Part shown: positions 27,919 to 36,583 of the stretch, piece after piece
Numbering within the stretch: the first letter of the stretch is position 1
How the letters are laid out: every line of letters starts with the position of its first letter
Assembly: GCA_018380885.1 (NCBI GenBank)
Contig: JAGZSY010000003.1
Coordinates: 1-64,000, forward strand
Direction of reading: 5' to 3'
Length of the DNA: 64,000 nucleotides
From: Enterocloster asparagiformis
Lineage (GTDB): Bacteria > Bacillota > Clostridia > Lachnospirales > Lachnospiraceae
The notes under the pieces: model-generated
Databases searched by the model: none
Seen by the model: the letters and a program-made list of their open reading frames with translations, nothing else
What the model was told of the DNA's origin: nothing
Made by a program: the position numbers and the translations under genes

Positions 27919-29464
27919 GCTGGGAATTGATGTGGGCGGCACCAACACGGACGCCGTGCTGATTGACGGGGACCGCCGGGTGGTGGCGGAGGTAAAGCAT
28001 CCCACGTCCGGGGACATTTACGACGGCATTGTGGGCGCGGTGCGGGACGTGCTGGCGCAGGTGGAGATAGACCGGTCGGAGATTCGCCAGGCCATGCTGG
28101 GAACCACCCAGTGCACCAACGCCATTGTGGAGCGCAAGAACCTGGCTCCCATCGGCATCCTGCGCATCGGCGCGCCCGCCACCCTCGGCATCCCGCCTAT
28201 GGTGGACTGGGCGGAGGATATCAGGCGGATTGCCGTGGATTACGCTATTGTGGGCGGAGGCTTTGAGTACGACGGAAAGGAGCTGGCCCCCTTTGACCGG
28301 GAAGCCGCCCGGCGCTTTTTTGCAGGTCTTAAGGGCAGGGTAAAGTCCGTGGCAATCTCCTGCGTGTTCTCCACCGTGCGCAGCGACCACGAATTGGAGG
28401 CCGCTGCGCTGTGCAAAGAGGTGATGGGGGAGGACGTCCACGTGTCCATCTCCAGCGAGATCGGTTCCATGGGCCTCATTGAGCGGGAAAACGCGGCCAT
28501 CTTAAACGCGGCCCTCTACCAGGTGGCGGACCGGTTCACGGAAGGCTTCGCCCGTTCCCTGGCTCAGGAGGGCGTTACCAACGCGGACGTGTACCTGTCC
28601 CAGAACGACGGAACCCTGATGACCATGGAGAGCGCCCGCCGTTACCCCATTCTCACCATCGCCTGCGGCCCCACCAACTCCATCCGGGGCGCCAGCTATT
28701 TGAGCAGCTTAACCGATGCGGTGGTCATCGACGTGGGCGGCACCACCACGGACCTGGGTATGATCCAGAACGGGTTCCCACGGGAGTCCGGCGTGGCGGT
28801 CACCATCGGCGGCGTGCGCACCAATTTCCGCATGCCGGACGTGATCTCCATCGGCCTGGGCGGCGGCTCCATCGTGCGCAGCCACGAGGACGGCAGCGTG
28901 ACCGTGGGGCCGGACAGCGTGGGCTATCGCATCACGGAGAAGGCCCTGGTGTTCGGCGGAGATACCATGACGGCCACTGATATTGCGGTCCGCCTGGGTA
29001 TGGCAGAGCTGGGCGATCCGGCCCTGGCGGCGGGAATCGACGAGGCGGTGGCCTTCAAGGCCATGGAGTGTATGCGCGCCATGATCGAGGACAGCATCGA
29101 CGCAATGAAGGTGTCAGGCGCGGATATCGATGCGGTGCTTGTGGGCGGCGGCTCGATCATTGTGCCGGACCGGCTGGCGGGCACCAGAAACGTGGTCAAG
29201 CCCGGCCATTTCGGCACGGCCAACGCCATTGGCTCCGCCATCTCCAAGGTGAGCGGAACCCTGGAGCAGCTGATCAATTACGATGAGCTCCCGCGGGATG
29301 AAGCGTTAGAAAAAGCCCGGGCCGCAGCGGTGGAACTGGCGGTGCAGTCCGGCGCGGTCCGGGATACGGTTGAGATTATAGAGGTGGAGGATGTGCCGTT
29401 GGCCTATTACCCGGGAAATACCAACCGGGTGAAGATCAAAGCCGCCGGGGATCTGGCGGACTAG
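27911..29464 (+). CDS. Hydantoinase/oxoprolinase-family protein (HyuA N-terminal type)
   Basis: A 517-residue ATP-dependent amidohydrolase-like protein of the hydantoinase A/5-oxoprolinase superfamily, with an actin-type ATPase fold. The phosphate-binding stretch GIDVGGTNTDAVLIDG is at the N-terminus and DVGGTTTDLGM repeats it in the middle. The ATG at 27911 follows GGAGGTGAGG inside the upstream gene. No HyuB partner is present; the DUF917 protein may take that place. With the PucR regulator this suggests breakdown of a purine- or hydantoin-related ring. Confidence 0.85.
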   Translation: MYKLGIDVGGTNTDAVLIDGDRRVVAEVKHPTSGDIYDGIVGAVRDVLAQVEIDRSEIRQAMLGTTQCTNAIVERKNLAPIGILRIGAPATLGIPPMVDWAEDIRRIAVDYAIVGGGFEYDGKELAPFDREAARRFFAGLKGRVKSVAISCVFSTVRSDHELEAAALCKEVMGEDVHVSISSEIGSMGLIERENAAILNAALYQVADRFTEGFARSLAQEGVTNADVYLSQNDGTLMTMESARRYPILTIACGPTNSIRGASYLSSLTDAVVIDVGGTTTDLGMIQNGFPRESGVAVTIGGVRTNFRMPDVISIGLGGGSIVRSHEDGSVTVGPDSVGYRITEKALVFGGDTMTATDIAVRLGMAELGDPALAAGIDEAVAFKAMECMRAMIEDSIDAMKVSGADIDAVLVGGGSIIVPDRLAGTRNVVKPGHFGTANAIGSAISKVSGTLEQLINYDELPRDEALEKARAAAVELAVQSGAVRDTVEIIEVEDVPLAYYPGNTNRVKIKAAGDLAD

Positions 29465-29556
29465 AGGCGCGGCGGAAAAGCGCTCCGGGGCTGCGCAGGC
29501 GGCGGGAATAAACGTTTAAGCACGTTCTGGCAACGGCCGGAGGCAGGGCGTGCAGA

Positions 29557-30084
29557 CTAAAAGGTCTTTTTGTATCCGTTCAGCCATGCCCGCTCGTCGA
29601 AGGACATTTTTGCCACGCCGGGATTCTCCTCGGCAGGGATGCCCAAGGGCATGTAGATGGCCACGGTCAGGTCCTGGGGAACGCCCAGAAGATCGCCCAT
29701 CTGCCGGGCCTTCTCCCCCTCGATCTGTCCCTCGATCCAGGTGGTGGCGTAGCCCTTGTCCACAGCGGCCAGGAGAATGTTCTCGGCTGCCGCGGAGTAG
29801 TCGTGGATGTGGTAGGAGTTGCCGCGGTAGGACACGTGCTCCTTCGTCAGCAGCAGGATGGCGGCCGGCGCGGTCATGGCCCAGGGCTTGTCGTAGATAC
29901 ACGCCAGCTTGTGGGCCAGCTCCGGGTCGTTCACCCCGATAAAACGGGTGGTCTGCTGGTTGCAGCCGGAGGGAGCGGCTGCGCCGGCTTCCAGAATCTC
30001 TTTTAAGGCTTCCGTGGGAATCAGGTCCGGCTTAAACGTCCTGCGGTAACTCTTGCGCTCGCGGATTGCTTCCATTAATTCCAT
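29557..30084 (-). CDS. Nitroreductase-family flavoprotein
   Basis: A 175-residue short nitroreductase, an FMN enzyme reducing nitro groups, enones or similar acceptors with NAD(P)H. RERKSYRRTF at residues 9-18 is the typical FMN-phosphate-binding start and SGCNQQTTRFIGV follows; the C-terminal GIPAEENPG is usual. The sequence is complete for the short subgroup. It is separated from its neighbours by over 90 bp on each side, so it is probably a single-gene unit. The substrate is not predictable. Confidence 0.85.
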   Translation of the reverse strand: MELMEAIRERKSYRRTFKPDLIPTEALKEILEAGAAAPSGCNQQTTRFIGVNDPELAHKLACIYDKPWAMTAPAAILLLTKEHVSYRGNSYHIHDYSAAAENILLAAVDKGYATTWIEGQIEGEKARQMGDLLGVPQDLTVAIYMPLGIPAEENPGVAKMSFDERAWLNGYKKTF

Positions 30085-30280
30085 AAGATCATATCCTTTC
30101 TTTGATGGATTGGTTGTCGGATTAAACTGTATTTATCATAGCAAGTTTCCGGGGAAATGTAAACAAACAGCTGAAAGGTGCTTTCGCCTATGTGAAATTC
30201 GTCCGGGGAGGTTGTCCCCGGGCGTTTGCGACGGCAATGAGACGTTCCCTCTGGGTGACCGCGTACTCCTTCAGGCGCGC

Positions 30281-30351
30281 ATTTTTGTATTTGAACACAA
30301 AAATGGAGCCGCGGCTCCGGCAGATGATTCGTCTGCCTTTGCCACAGCCCC
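30281..30351 (-). repeat. Three-hairpin 3' element, copy 2
   Basis: Plus-strand reading shows three stems: 30281-30288 with 30297-30304, 30305-30309 with 30314-30318 (GGAGC/GCTCC), and 30319-30324 with 30332-30337, then TTTGCCACAGCCCC. Compared with 27-97 the outer two stems have different bases but keep pairing. On the minus strand it starts 13 nt after the stop of the S9/TSCPD gene, the same placement as copy 1. Confidence 0.6.
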
Positions 30352-30363
30352 GTATCTGCTATT

Positions 30364-30624
30364 CTATGCCTGCCGGTTTTCCAGCGCTCTGCGCATGGCC
30401 CGCACCATCTGGTCGGTGCAGGAGGTGCCCTTGGCCTTGCAGGTATTTCCCAGGAAATAACCCTCCAGCTCCTCCACCGTCTTGCCCTCGGCTACCTTTC
30501 CGATGGCCTTTAGGTTACCGTCACATCCGTTCTCAAAGGATACGTTGTGCACGATGTTTCCATCCAGATCAAAGGTGATCTTTTTGGCGCAGATATTTTC
30601 GGGAACAACTTCGATGTGTCTCAT
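30364..30624 (-). CDS. Possible separate TSCPD-domain protein from an internal start
   Basis: An 86-residue product starting MRHIEVVPENICAKK, with the four cysteines and FENGCDGNLKAIGK and GTSCTDQM of the small TSCPD family, which is usually a stand-alone protein. AAAGGAG lies 11 nt before its ATG, inside the S9 frame. So it may be made separately, only as part of the fusion, or both. The family is linked by annotation to ribonucleotide reductases, but its role is unknown. Confidence 0.5.
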   Translation of the reverse strand: MRHIEVVPENICAKKITFDLDGNIVHNVSFENGCDGNLKAIGKVAEGKTVEELEGYFLGNTCKAKGTSCTDQMVRAMRRALENRQA

Positions 30625-32619
30625 ATCTTGTGTAACTCCTTTCGGCGCGCCGGCCTGATCTGCGGCGCAATACTGTTCAAGCCAATTTAAGATTTCTTCC
30701 AGCCTGGCGATGCGGTTCGCCGGTTTTCCCAGCTTAGCCATGGTGTGGTTCTCCCCGTGGAACACGGTCATCCGCGTGGGGACGCCGCGTTTTTTCAGCG
30801 CGTAAAACATCTGCATGGGCTCGGCGATCCAGCAGCGGAAGTCCCGGTCAGAGTGCAGGAACAAGGTCGGAGTGACGGCCTGGCCGGCGTATTTGACCGG
30901 GGAACGGTCCCACAGCAGCCCGGGATTTTCCATCATCCCGGCGCCCAGCTGTTCCCGCACATAGTAATAGCCGATGTCGCTTCCGACCTCGGTGGTCAGC
31001 CAGTTGGAGATAGAGCGCTGGGATACGGCTGCTTTGAAACGGTCCGTCCTGCCGATGATCCAGTTGACCATGTACCCGCCGTAGGAGCCTCCCATGACGG
31101 CCAGGCGGTCAGGAGCCAATTGGGGACACTGCTCCAGGCAGTAATCCGTAAACTCCATCAGCTCTCTGTAATCCTCAACGCCGGCCTTGCCCTGGAGGTA
31201 ACCGAACTCGTTGCCCTTACCGGAGCTGCCCACGGGGTTGCAGAAGAATACGATATATCCCCTTGCGGCCAATACCTGCATCTCGTGGTAGAACATGGTG
31301 CTGTAGATCATCCTCGGGCCGCCGTGGATATAGAGGATGCCCGGGTAGGATTTGGACTTGTCCAGATCAGGCGGCGTCATGATCCAGCCGTCCAGGGTTC
31401 TGCCGTCAGAGGCCTGAAAGCGCAGGGCGTTGAGCGGCGCCACGGAGCAGCCGGCGATCCCCGCGTTAAAGTCGGTGACCATCACCGGATCGCCCCAGCG
31501 GGGAGCGGACCGGCCCGTGGAAGCTTCCGCGGGGCCCTGTTGATCTGGTTGGGAAAGGTACAGCTCCTGCGGCCGTTTCTCCGTCAGCAGGGCTGTCACC
31601 AGCAGGTCCCCGGCGGCGCCGGCCAGGGAAAAGCCGTCGATGGAGCTTTGGGAGGCGAACACGGAGCTCAGGCTGCCGTCCTTCCGCAGCAGGAAGATTT
31701 CGCTGTGGGTGCCGATGACCGAGGTGAAATACAGTCCCTCGCGGTTCACCAGCCGCTTTCTCCCGGCCCCATAGCCGCAGTCACCGATGATCTCGTTCTC
31801 ACCCATACTGGCCTCGTGCAGGCAGAGAAGGGAGACGGCCCCTGTTTGCGGGCAAATCTCATAAAAGCCGCCGTACTGGTTTTTGCCGTACTCGGCCCCG
31901 GTGGTCCCGGAGAACACCAGATGCTCGCCGAGATTTTCCAGAAAATGTATATAGTAAGCGCCCTCAGGCACCAGCTCCCTCGAGGCGCCGGTTTCCAGGT
32001 CATAGGAATAGACGCCGGGTCTGGCCTCCTCAAAGGCGTTTTGCACTCCGGCACAGACCGCAGCGCCGCCAAAGCAGGTAAAGGCGCTGACGCTGATCTT
32101 TGGGGAGGAGACCGAGGTCACGGCTCCGCATTCCAGATTCAGCAGATAGAGGCGTTTGTAGGCTCCATTTAAATAGGAGGTGCCGTTTTCCAGGTAGGGG
32201 ATTTCCTCGATGACAGTCACATCGTGGTTGGCATGGCATTCCCGGCGGTCATTACCCACGAACAGCGCCCGGTTCGGCCCGCAGAATACCAGTCTTTCCG
32301 GGGTGTGGGAAAATGGGAAACGTTCCCTGCACGTCCTCTTTTCAGGATCAACCTGCCAGGCATTTCCGCCCGCAAAGGCCAGCAACTCCCCGGAGGGCGT
32401 CCAGTCGTAGCAGCGGATATCCATCTGCGGGCATACAGGAGCGCACTCCGCGGTCCGGTGGTCCAGCACGTGAAGAGTGCCCTTGTAGGCGTTCTCCCCG
32501 CGCAACACCGTGTATACGGTAAACGCGGTCCAGCGGCCGTCCGGAGAGGATACGGGATTATTTACGAAACGATACCGGCAAAAGGCATCGATCTCGATTG
32601 GTTTGTAGCGTTTTTTCAT
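30364..32619 (-). CDS. S9-family prolyl oligopeptidase fused in frame to a TSCPD domain
   Basis: A 751-residue reading frame. Residues 1 to about 390 form a beta-propeller-like region and 395-650 the S9 catalytic domain, with GGSYGGY (nucleophile S512), D591 in HSDRDFR and H625 in GENHTM. Without a stop it continues into residues 666-751, a TSCPD-type domain with four cysteines. Between the two is a strong internal AAAGGAG and an ATG (see next entry). No signal peptide, so a cytosolic peptidase that releases amino acids from short peptides. It follows an APC permease and M20 hydrolase on the same strand. Confidence 0.85.
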   Translation of the reverse strand: MKKRYKPIEIDAFCRYRFVNNPVSSPDGRWTAFTVYTVLRGENAYKGTLHVLDHRTAECAPVCPQMDIRCYDWTPSGELLAFAGGNAWQVDPEKRTCRERFPFSHTPERLVFCGPNRALFVGNDRRECHANHDVTVIEEIPYLENGTSYLNGAYKRLYLLNLECGAVTSVSSPKISVSAFTCFGGAAVCAGVQNAFEEARPGVYSYDLETGASRELVPEGAYYIHFLENLGEHLVFSGTTGAEYGKNQYGGFYEICPQTGAVSLLCLHEASMGENEIIGDCGYGAGRKRLVNREGLYFTSVIGTHSEIFLLRKDGSLSSVFASQSSIDGFSLAGAAGDLLVTALLTEKRPQELYLSQPDQQGPAEASTGRSAPRWGDPVMVTDFNAGIAGCSVAPLNALRFQASDGRTLDGWIMTPPDLDKSKSYPGILYIHGGPRMIYSTMFYHEMQVLAARGYIVFFCNPVGSSGKGNEFGYLQGKAGVEDYRELMEFTDYCLEQCPQLAPDRLAVMGGSYGGYMVNWIIGRTDRFKAAVSQRSISNWLTTEVGSDIGYYYVREQLGAGMMENPGLLWDRSPVKYAGQAVTPTLFLHSDRDFRCWIAEPMQMFYALKKRGVPTRMTVFHGENHTMAKLGKPANRIARLEEILNWLEQYCAADQAGAPKGVTQDMRHIEVVPENICAKKITFDLDGNIVHNVSFENGCDGNLKAIGKVAEGKTVEELEGYFLGNTCKAKGTSCTDQMVRAMRRALENRQA

Positions 32620-32656
32620 AAAACCTCCTAAACAGGTAAATAGGGCTGCGGCCCGG

Positions 32657-34063
32657 TCAAGGGCGCTTTTCCGGCCGGCAATCCGGCGGGATCACGGGTG
32701 TGTAGGGGCAGCCCGCCGCGGAGGCGGCAAATTCCTCCCTGGCCTGCGCCAACAGCGCGGGCTCTGTAATCAGGCGGTAGCCTGTGTCGGACAGCGTTCT
32801 GGCCGCCAGGGCCATGCCCTTTAAACCGATGCTCATGCCGGCGCAGGCCGACTGCTGCCAGGTGTGGGCTGCGATGCCCACGGGACGGCAGCAGGTGACG
32901 ATTTCCAGCGTGGGTGTGATCCAGCTGACGTCCGACACATCGGTGGAACCCAGGGTATAAAAGGGCTTCCCCAGAGGCTTTAACACACCGGAGTGAAGAA
33001 TTTCCCGGCCCAACTCCTCCATTCCCGCCTCGGTGGTGTAGTTGCGGATGGAAGAAAAGCGCTGGCTGTCCGTGTATTCCTCCGCCATCAGGGCCGCCGC
33101 CTTCCGCTCCTCCTCAGTCCACGATATGCCGCCCGTCTGCTCCATGCAGTCTGCGGCCAGCCTGACCAGGGTCTCGTTGACATTAAAATGATAGGTGGCT
33201 GTCCTGATCCGGCTCTGGCAGGTGGTGTCCGTCATCAGGCAGGCGCCCTGTGCAATCCGTTCCACCCGGCCGAATACGTCCCGCACCTGGCGGATGGAGG
33301 GGCCGCGGACGATCAGCCAATTTTGGGCAAAGGCGGGCACCACGTTGGGGCGGTCGCCGCCGTTTACCGTGACATAGTGGAGACTGATCTCCCTGGACAC
33401 ATGCTCTCTCAGATAGTTGAGCCCGCTGTGCATGAGCTCTAACGCATCCAGGGCGCTTCTGCCGTCCTCCGGCGCGGCGGCCGCATGGGCGGGGGTGCCG
33501 AAGAAGGAGAACTCCGCGGAGAAAAAGGCCGCTGCCGATCCCTCGTTGGCGTAGTTGGCGATTCCGGGGTGCATGGTCAGCGCCGCGTCCAGACCGTCGA
33601 AGTGATGATCCCGGGCCAGGAATATTTTTGCCTGGCTTCCCTCCTCGTCGGGGCAGCCCCAGTACACCACGGTGCCGGGCAGTTTTTCCCGCATCAGGCG
33701 CTCCTTCAGGTCGATGGCCGCTGCCATGGCTGAGGTCCCCAGAAGGTTATGGCCGCAGCCGTGTCCCCAGGTCCTGTCCGCTGCCGCTTCCCGGACGCAG
33801 GAGGCCTTCTGGCTCATTCCCGGCAGGGCGTCAAATTCGCCGAGGAAGCCGATCACCGGCTTCCCCGTTCCCCAGGAGGCTTTAAATGCGGTGGCAAGGC
33901 CGCTCTGTCCCTCCTCAATATGAAATCCGTTGGCCCGGAGCGTCTCTTTTAGGAGGGCGCTGGAGCGGAACTCTTCCAGTCCCGGCTCCGCGCATTCCCA
34001 TATTTCCCGGCGGATTTTGTCCAGCTTATCCATATTTTTGTCAATCCAGATGTATTCGCGCAT
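32657..34063 (-). CDS. M20-family amidohydrolase (AbgB-like)
   Basis: A 468-residue M20 metallopeptidase/aminoacylase. FLGEFDALPG and the metal-binding HGCGHN followed by CPDEEG (catalytic Glu) are in place, and the dimerisation domain follows. Closest by look to the AbgB/aminobenzoyl-glutamate hydrolase group, which cleaves amide bonds of N-acyl amino acids or small amides. GGAGAATACAACC precedes the ATG. It lies 21 bp after an APC permease gene and before the S9 peptidase, consistent with uptake and hydrolysis of an amide or dipeptide. Confidence 0.88.
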   Translation of the reverse strand: MREYIWIDKNMDKLDKIRREIWECAEPGLEEFRSSALLKETLRANGFHIEEGQSGLATAFKASWGTGKPVIGFLGEFDALPGMSQKASCVREAAADRTWGHGCGHNLLGTSAMAAAIDLKERLMREKLPGTVVYWGCPDEEGSQAKIFLARDHHFDGLDAALTMHPGIANYANEGSAAAFFSAEFSFFGTPAHAAAAPEDGRSALDALELMHSGLNYLREHVSREISLHYVTVNGGDRPNVVPAFAQNWLIVRGPSIRQVRDVFGRVERIAQGACLMTDTTCQSRIRTATYHFNVNETLVRLAADCMEQTGGISWTEEERKAAALMAEEYTDSQRFSSIRNYTTEAGMEELGREILHSGVLKPLGKPFYTLGSTDVSDVSWITPTLEIVTCCRPVGIAAHTWQQSACAGMSIGLKGMALAARTLSDTGYRLITEPALLAQAREEFAASAAGCPYTPVIPPDCRPEKRP

Positions 34064-34084
34064 GGTTGTATTCTCCGAACAGAC

Positions 34085-35383
34085 TTAACTCTTTGCGCCG
34101 GATTCATTTTCCCGCACGCGCTTCATCACAAAGTACAGGGGAGCGATGACGGCCAGAGCGATCATACCCCAGATCAGCTGTTTAGGCGAGGACTTCATCA
34201 GCAGCCAGATGCTGACCACCACGGAGATCACAGGCATGGCCCAGCCGAAGGGAGCGGTGTAGGTGGACTTTAAATCTTCGCGTTTTCTCAGCACCAGCAC
34301 GGATAAGCAGGTGGGGATGTACTGCAGGATGAAGCGGGCCACCACGCTGAGCACTGCCAACTGGGTGAAGGTTCCGGACAGCGCCACCGGGATGGTGATT
34401 AACACGGAAATAATGATGGCGATGTACGGGGTGTTGCGCTTGCCGGTCTTGGCCAGCACTCTGGGCACCAGTCCGTCCTCAGCCAGAGCGTAAACGTTTC
34501 TGGGGGTGATAAATGCAGCGGTCAGGTTGATTCCGCCGATGGACACCAGCGTTCCCACGGTTACGAGCACACCGCCCAGGCTGCCGAGGAACTGACCGGA
34601 GGCCTCCGCGATGGGAGCGGTGCTGGTGGCCAGAGCCGGACCCATGGTTCCGATGGAAACGGCCTGAACCAGAAGGTAGATTGCGGATACCAGCAGCATG
34701 ACGGCAAAGGAGGCGATGGGCACATCCTTTTTGGGGTTAGCCATGTCGCCGGCTGCCACGGCAATGGACTCAAATCCGGTAAAGGCGTAGAAAATCAGCA
34801 TGGCTGCCTGGGAGAAGTTGGAAACGCCTGTTTCCACGCCGGAGGGAGCCGTGAAGTTGCCGCCTTTGATGAAGAAAACGCCCACGCCGACGAATACGAT
34901 CAGCGGGATCAGCTTTCCTGTGGTGATGATGTTGTTCAGATACTTGGTGCAGTCGATTCCGATGATGTTGACAATGCCCAATCCCACGATCAGGGACACC
35001 ACGATGATGTTGCGCACCGCAGGGTCGGCAGCGGACGGCATGATGTTAGCCAGCGCTGTGGTGAAGCCCACGGCCATGGTGGCCCATGAAACCGTGCACA
35101 TGACCCAGCGCATGATGCCCACTTCAAATCCCACGAACTCGCCGAAGGCTTCGCGGGCGTAGATGTAAGCGCCGCCGGTCTGGGTGAACATGCCGCCCAC
35201 CTCGGCGTAGCACATAACCATAGCGATTACCAGCAGGGCGTCGAAGATGTAAACCCACAGGCTGTTTGTCCCCATCAGCGCGTAGGCCTGGCCGGGCATC
35301 AGAAAGATGCCGGACCCGATTACCGCGTTGATTCCGAGCAGGATAATACTAAGCAATCCCAATTTCCCTTTTTTCGAACTCAT
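34085..35383 (-). CDS. APC-family amino acid/amine permease
   Basis: A 432-residue membrane protein with about 12 hydrophobic segments. The N-terminal LLGINAVIGSGIFLMPGQAY is the typical APC first helix with its GSGI substrate-binding break, and FYAFTGFESIAVAAGDMANP matches helix 6. It should import an amino acid, amine or small peptide by proton or antiport coupling. A clear promoter lies upstream, and the LysR gene precedes it on the same strand. The two hydrolases downstream probably process what it imports. Confidence 0.88.
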   Translation of the reverse strand: MSSKKGKLGLLSIILLGINAVIGSGIFLMPGQAYALMGTNSLWVYIFDALLVIAMVMCYAEVGGMFTQTGGAYIYAREAFGEFVGFEVGIMRWVMCTVSWATMAVGFTTALANIMPSAADPAVRNIIVVSLIVGLGIVNIIGIDCTKYLNNIITTGKLIPLIVFVGVGVFFIKGGNFTAPSGVETGVSNFSQAAMLIFYAFTGFESIAVAAGDMANPKKDVPIASFAVMLLVSAIYLLVQAVSIGTMGPALATSTAPIAEASGQFLGSLGGVLVTVGTLVSIGGINLTAAFITPRNVYALAEDGLVPRVLAKTGKRNTPYIAIIISVLITIPVALSGTFTQLAVLSVVARFILQYIPTCLSVLVLRKREDLKSTYTAPFGWAMPVISVVVSIWLLMKSSPKQLIWGMIALAVIAPLYFVMKRVRENESGAKS

Positions 35384-35451
35384 AATTCATACTCCTTTGC
35401 TTTTGTTTATTTCAGCTACGGATATAATACCAGGTGACTAAAAATTTGTAT

Positions 35452-35488
35452 AACATATTAAATGCATAAAGCAATGTCAAAAATGCAT
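35452..35488 (-). promoter_or_regulatory. Permease operon promoter flanked by ATGCAT sites
   Basis: On the minus strand TTGACA (35480-35475) and TATGTT (35457-35452) are 17 bp apart. Two ATGCAT palindromes at 35462-35467 and 35483-35488, 21 bp apart, bracket the -35 box. Spacing of two helical turns suggests a regulator site, perhaps for the adjacent LysR protein; that link is inference. Confidence 0.55.
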
Positions 35489-35588
35489 AACTGTAATTGT
35501 CAAAAAATGGGGGCTGACACACCGTAAGATTATGCCTGTTTGACAGGCTTAAATCCGGCGCGCCGGCCTCCACGGCTGAGCGGCTCGA

Positions 35589-36446
35589 TTATATGGTTTG
35601 CAGAAACGTCTGGATGCAGGGATTGTGATTTTCCTTCATGTAGGCGGAGATGAAGGAGTAGAGAAAGGGCAGGTCCCTCACCTCCACCGTGCGGATGGAC
35701 TCCGGGAGCCGGTCCTTTAGAAATCCCGGCAGGAAGGCTACGCCGATTTTTCCCTGGAGCATCAACAGCTGCGTGTTGTAAAAATTGGTCTTGGAATATT
35801 CGCGCACCGTGAGGCCGCACTGGGTACAGGTGTATTTGAAGTCGTCGTCCAAGTCGTCCTCCAGCACGATTAGGACCTGGTCGTCTAAGGTCCGCCTGCG
35901 CTCCTCGGGCAGCTGCCAGAAGGGGTGATCCCGGTGGGCGGCTAGGAGCCAGCAGTTGGGATAGACGTCGGTGAGAACGCTGTTGTCAAAGCGCGTTGCC
36001 AGCCTGCGGCTGCAAAAAGCCACGTCCACCAGGCTTCGGGTGAAGCGGAAGGGAAGGATGCCGTAGGAGAACTGCATGCAGTTTACCGATATTTCCGGGT
36101 AATGCTCGGTCATCCGGATCAGGCGTTCCGGAAGCAGGTCCATCTCGTAGGGGCCCACTCCGATTTTTAAAGCGCCCTTGTAGCCCACGGCGGTCTTGCG
36201 AGTCCGCTCCAGGGCGCCGTAGTAGTATTGCAGGATATAGATGGACTCGTCGTAAAACAGACGTCCGGCCGGGGTGAGCTCTACCTGCCGGTTGTTCCGG
36301 TACAGGAGCTGGACGCCCAGCTCCTCCTCCAGGCTGGCGATCTGGCGGCTCATAACGGTCTGGGCCACGTGGCATTCCTCAGCCGCCCTGGTAAAGCTCA
36401 GATGCCGGGCGACGCTGATAAAGTACTTTAATTTGTAGAAATCCAT
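35589..36446 (-). CDS. LysR-family transcriptional regulator
   Basis: A 285-residue LysR regulator. The helix-turn-helix is at about residues 4-62 (LSFTRAAEECHVAQTVMSRQ) and the rest is the periplasmic-binding-protein-like effector domain beginning KIGVGPYEMDLLP. A TATAAT -10 box is near 36508-36513 on the minus strand. It is encoded immediately upstream of the APC permease/M20/S9 genes in the same direction, an unusual non-divergent layout for LysR, and most likely regulates them. Confidence 0.88.
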   Translation of the reverse strand: MDFYKLKYFISVARHLSFTRAAEECHVAQTVMSRQIASLEEELGVQLLYRNNRQVELTPAGRLFYDESIYILQYYYGALERTRKTAVGYKGALKIGVGPYEMDLLPERLIRMTEHYPEISVNCMQFSYGILPFRFTRSLVDVAFCSRRLATRFDNSVLTDVYPNCWLLAAHRDHPFWQLPEERRRTLDDQVLIVLEDDLDDDFKYTCTQCGLTVREYSKTNFYNTQLLMLQGKIGVAFLPGFLKDRLPESIRTVEVRDLPFLYSFISAYMKENHNPCIQTFLQTI

Positions 36447-36544
36447 ATTCCACTACCTGCTTCCATGATTAATTTCAGTGCGGTGTGATCCTGGTGATCC
36501 ATAGCTTATTATATCAGATTATGGATGAAATTGAGAAAAAAATG

Positions 36545-36576
36545 CAGGGCTGAATCGATTTTAAGATTCAGCCCTG
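36545..36576 (-). terminator. Terminator of the sugar-acid operon
   Basis: A 12-bp perfect stem (CAGGGCTGAATC, 36545-36556 with 36565-36576) and, on the minus strand, CATTTTTTT directly after. It ends the transcript running from the sigma-54 promoter through the dehydrogenase gene. Confidence 0.85.
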
Positions 36577-36583
36577 TATCAGA

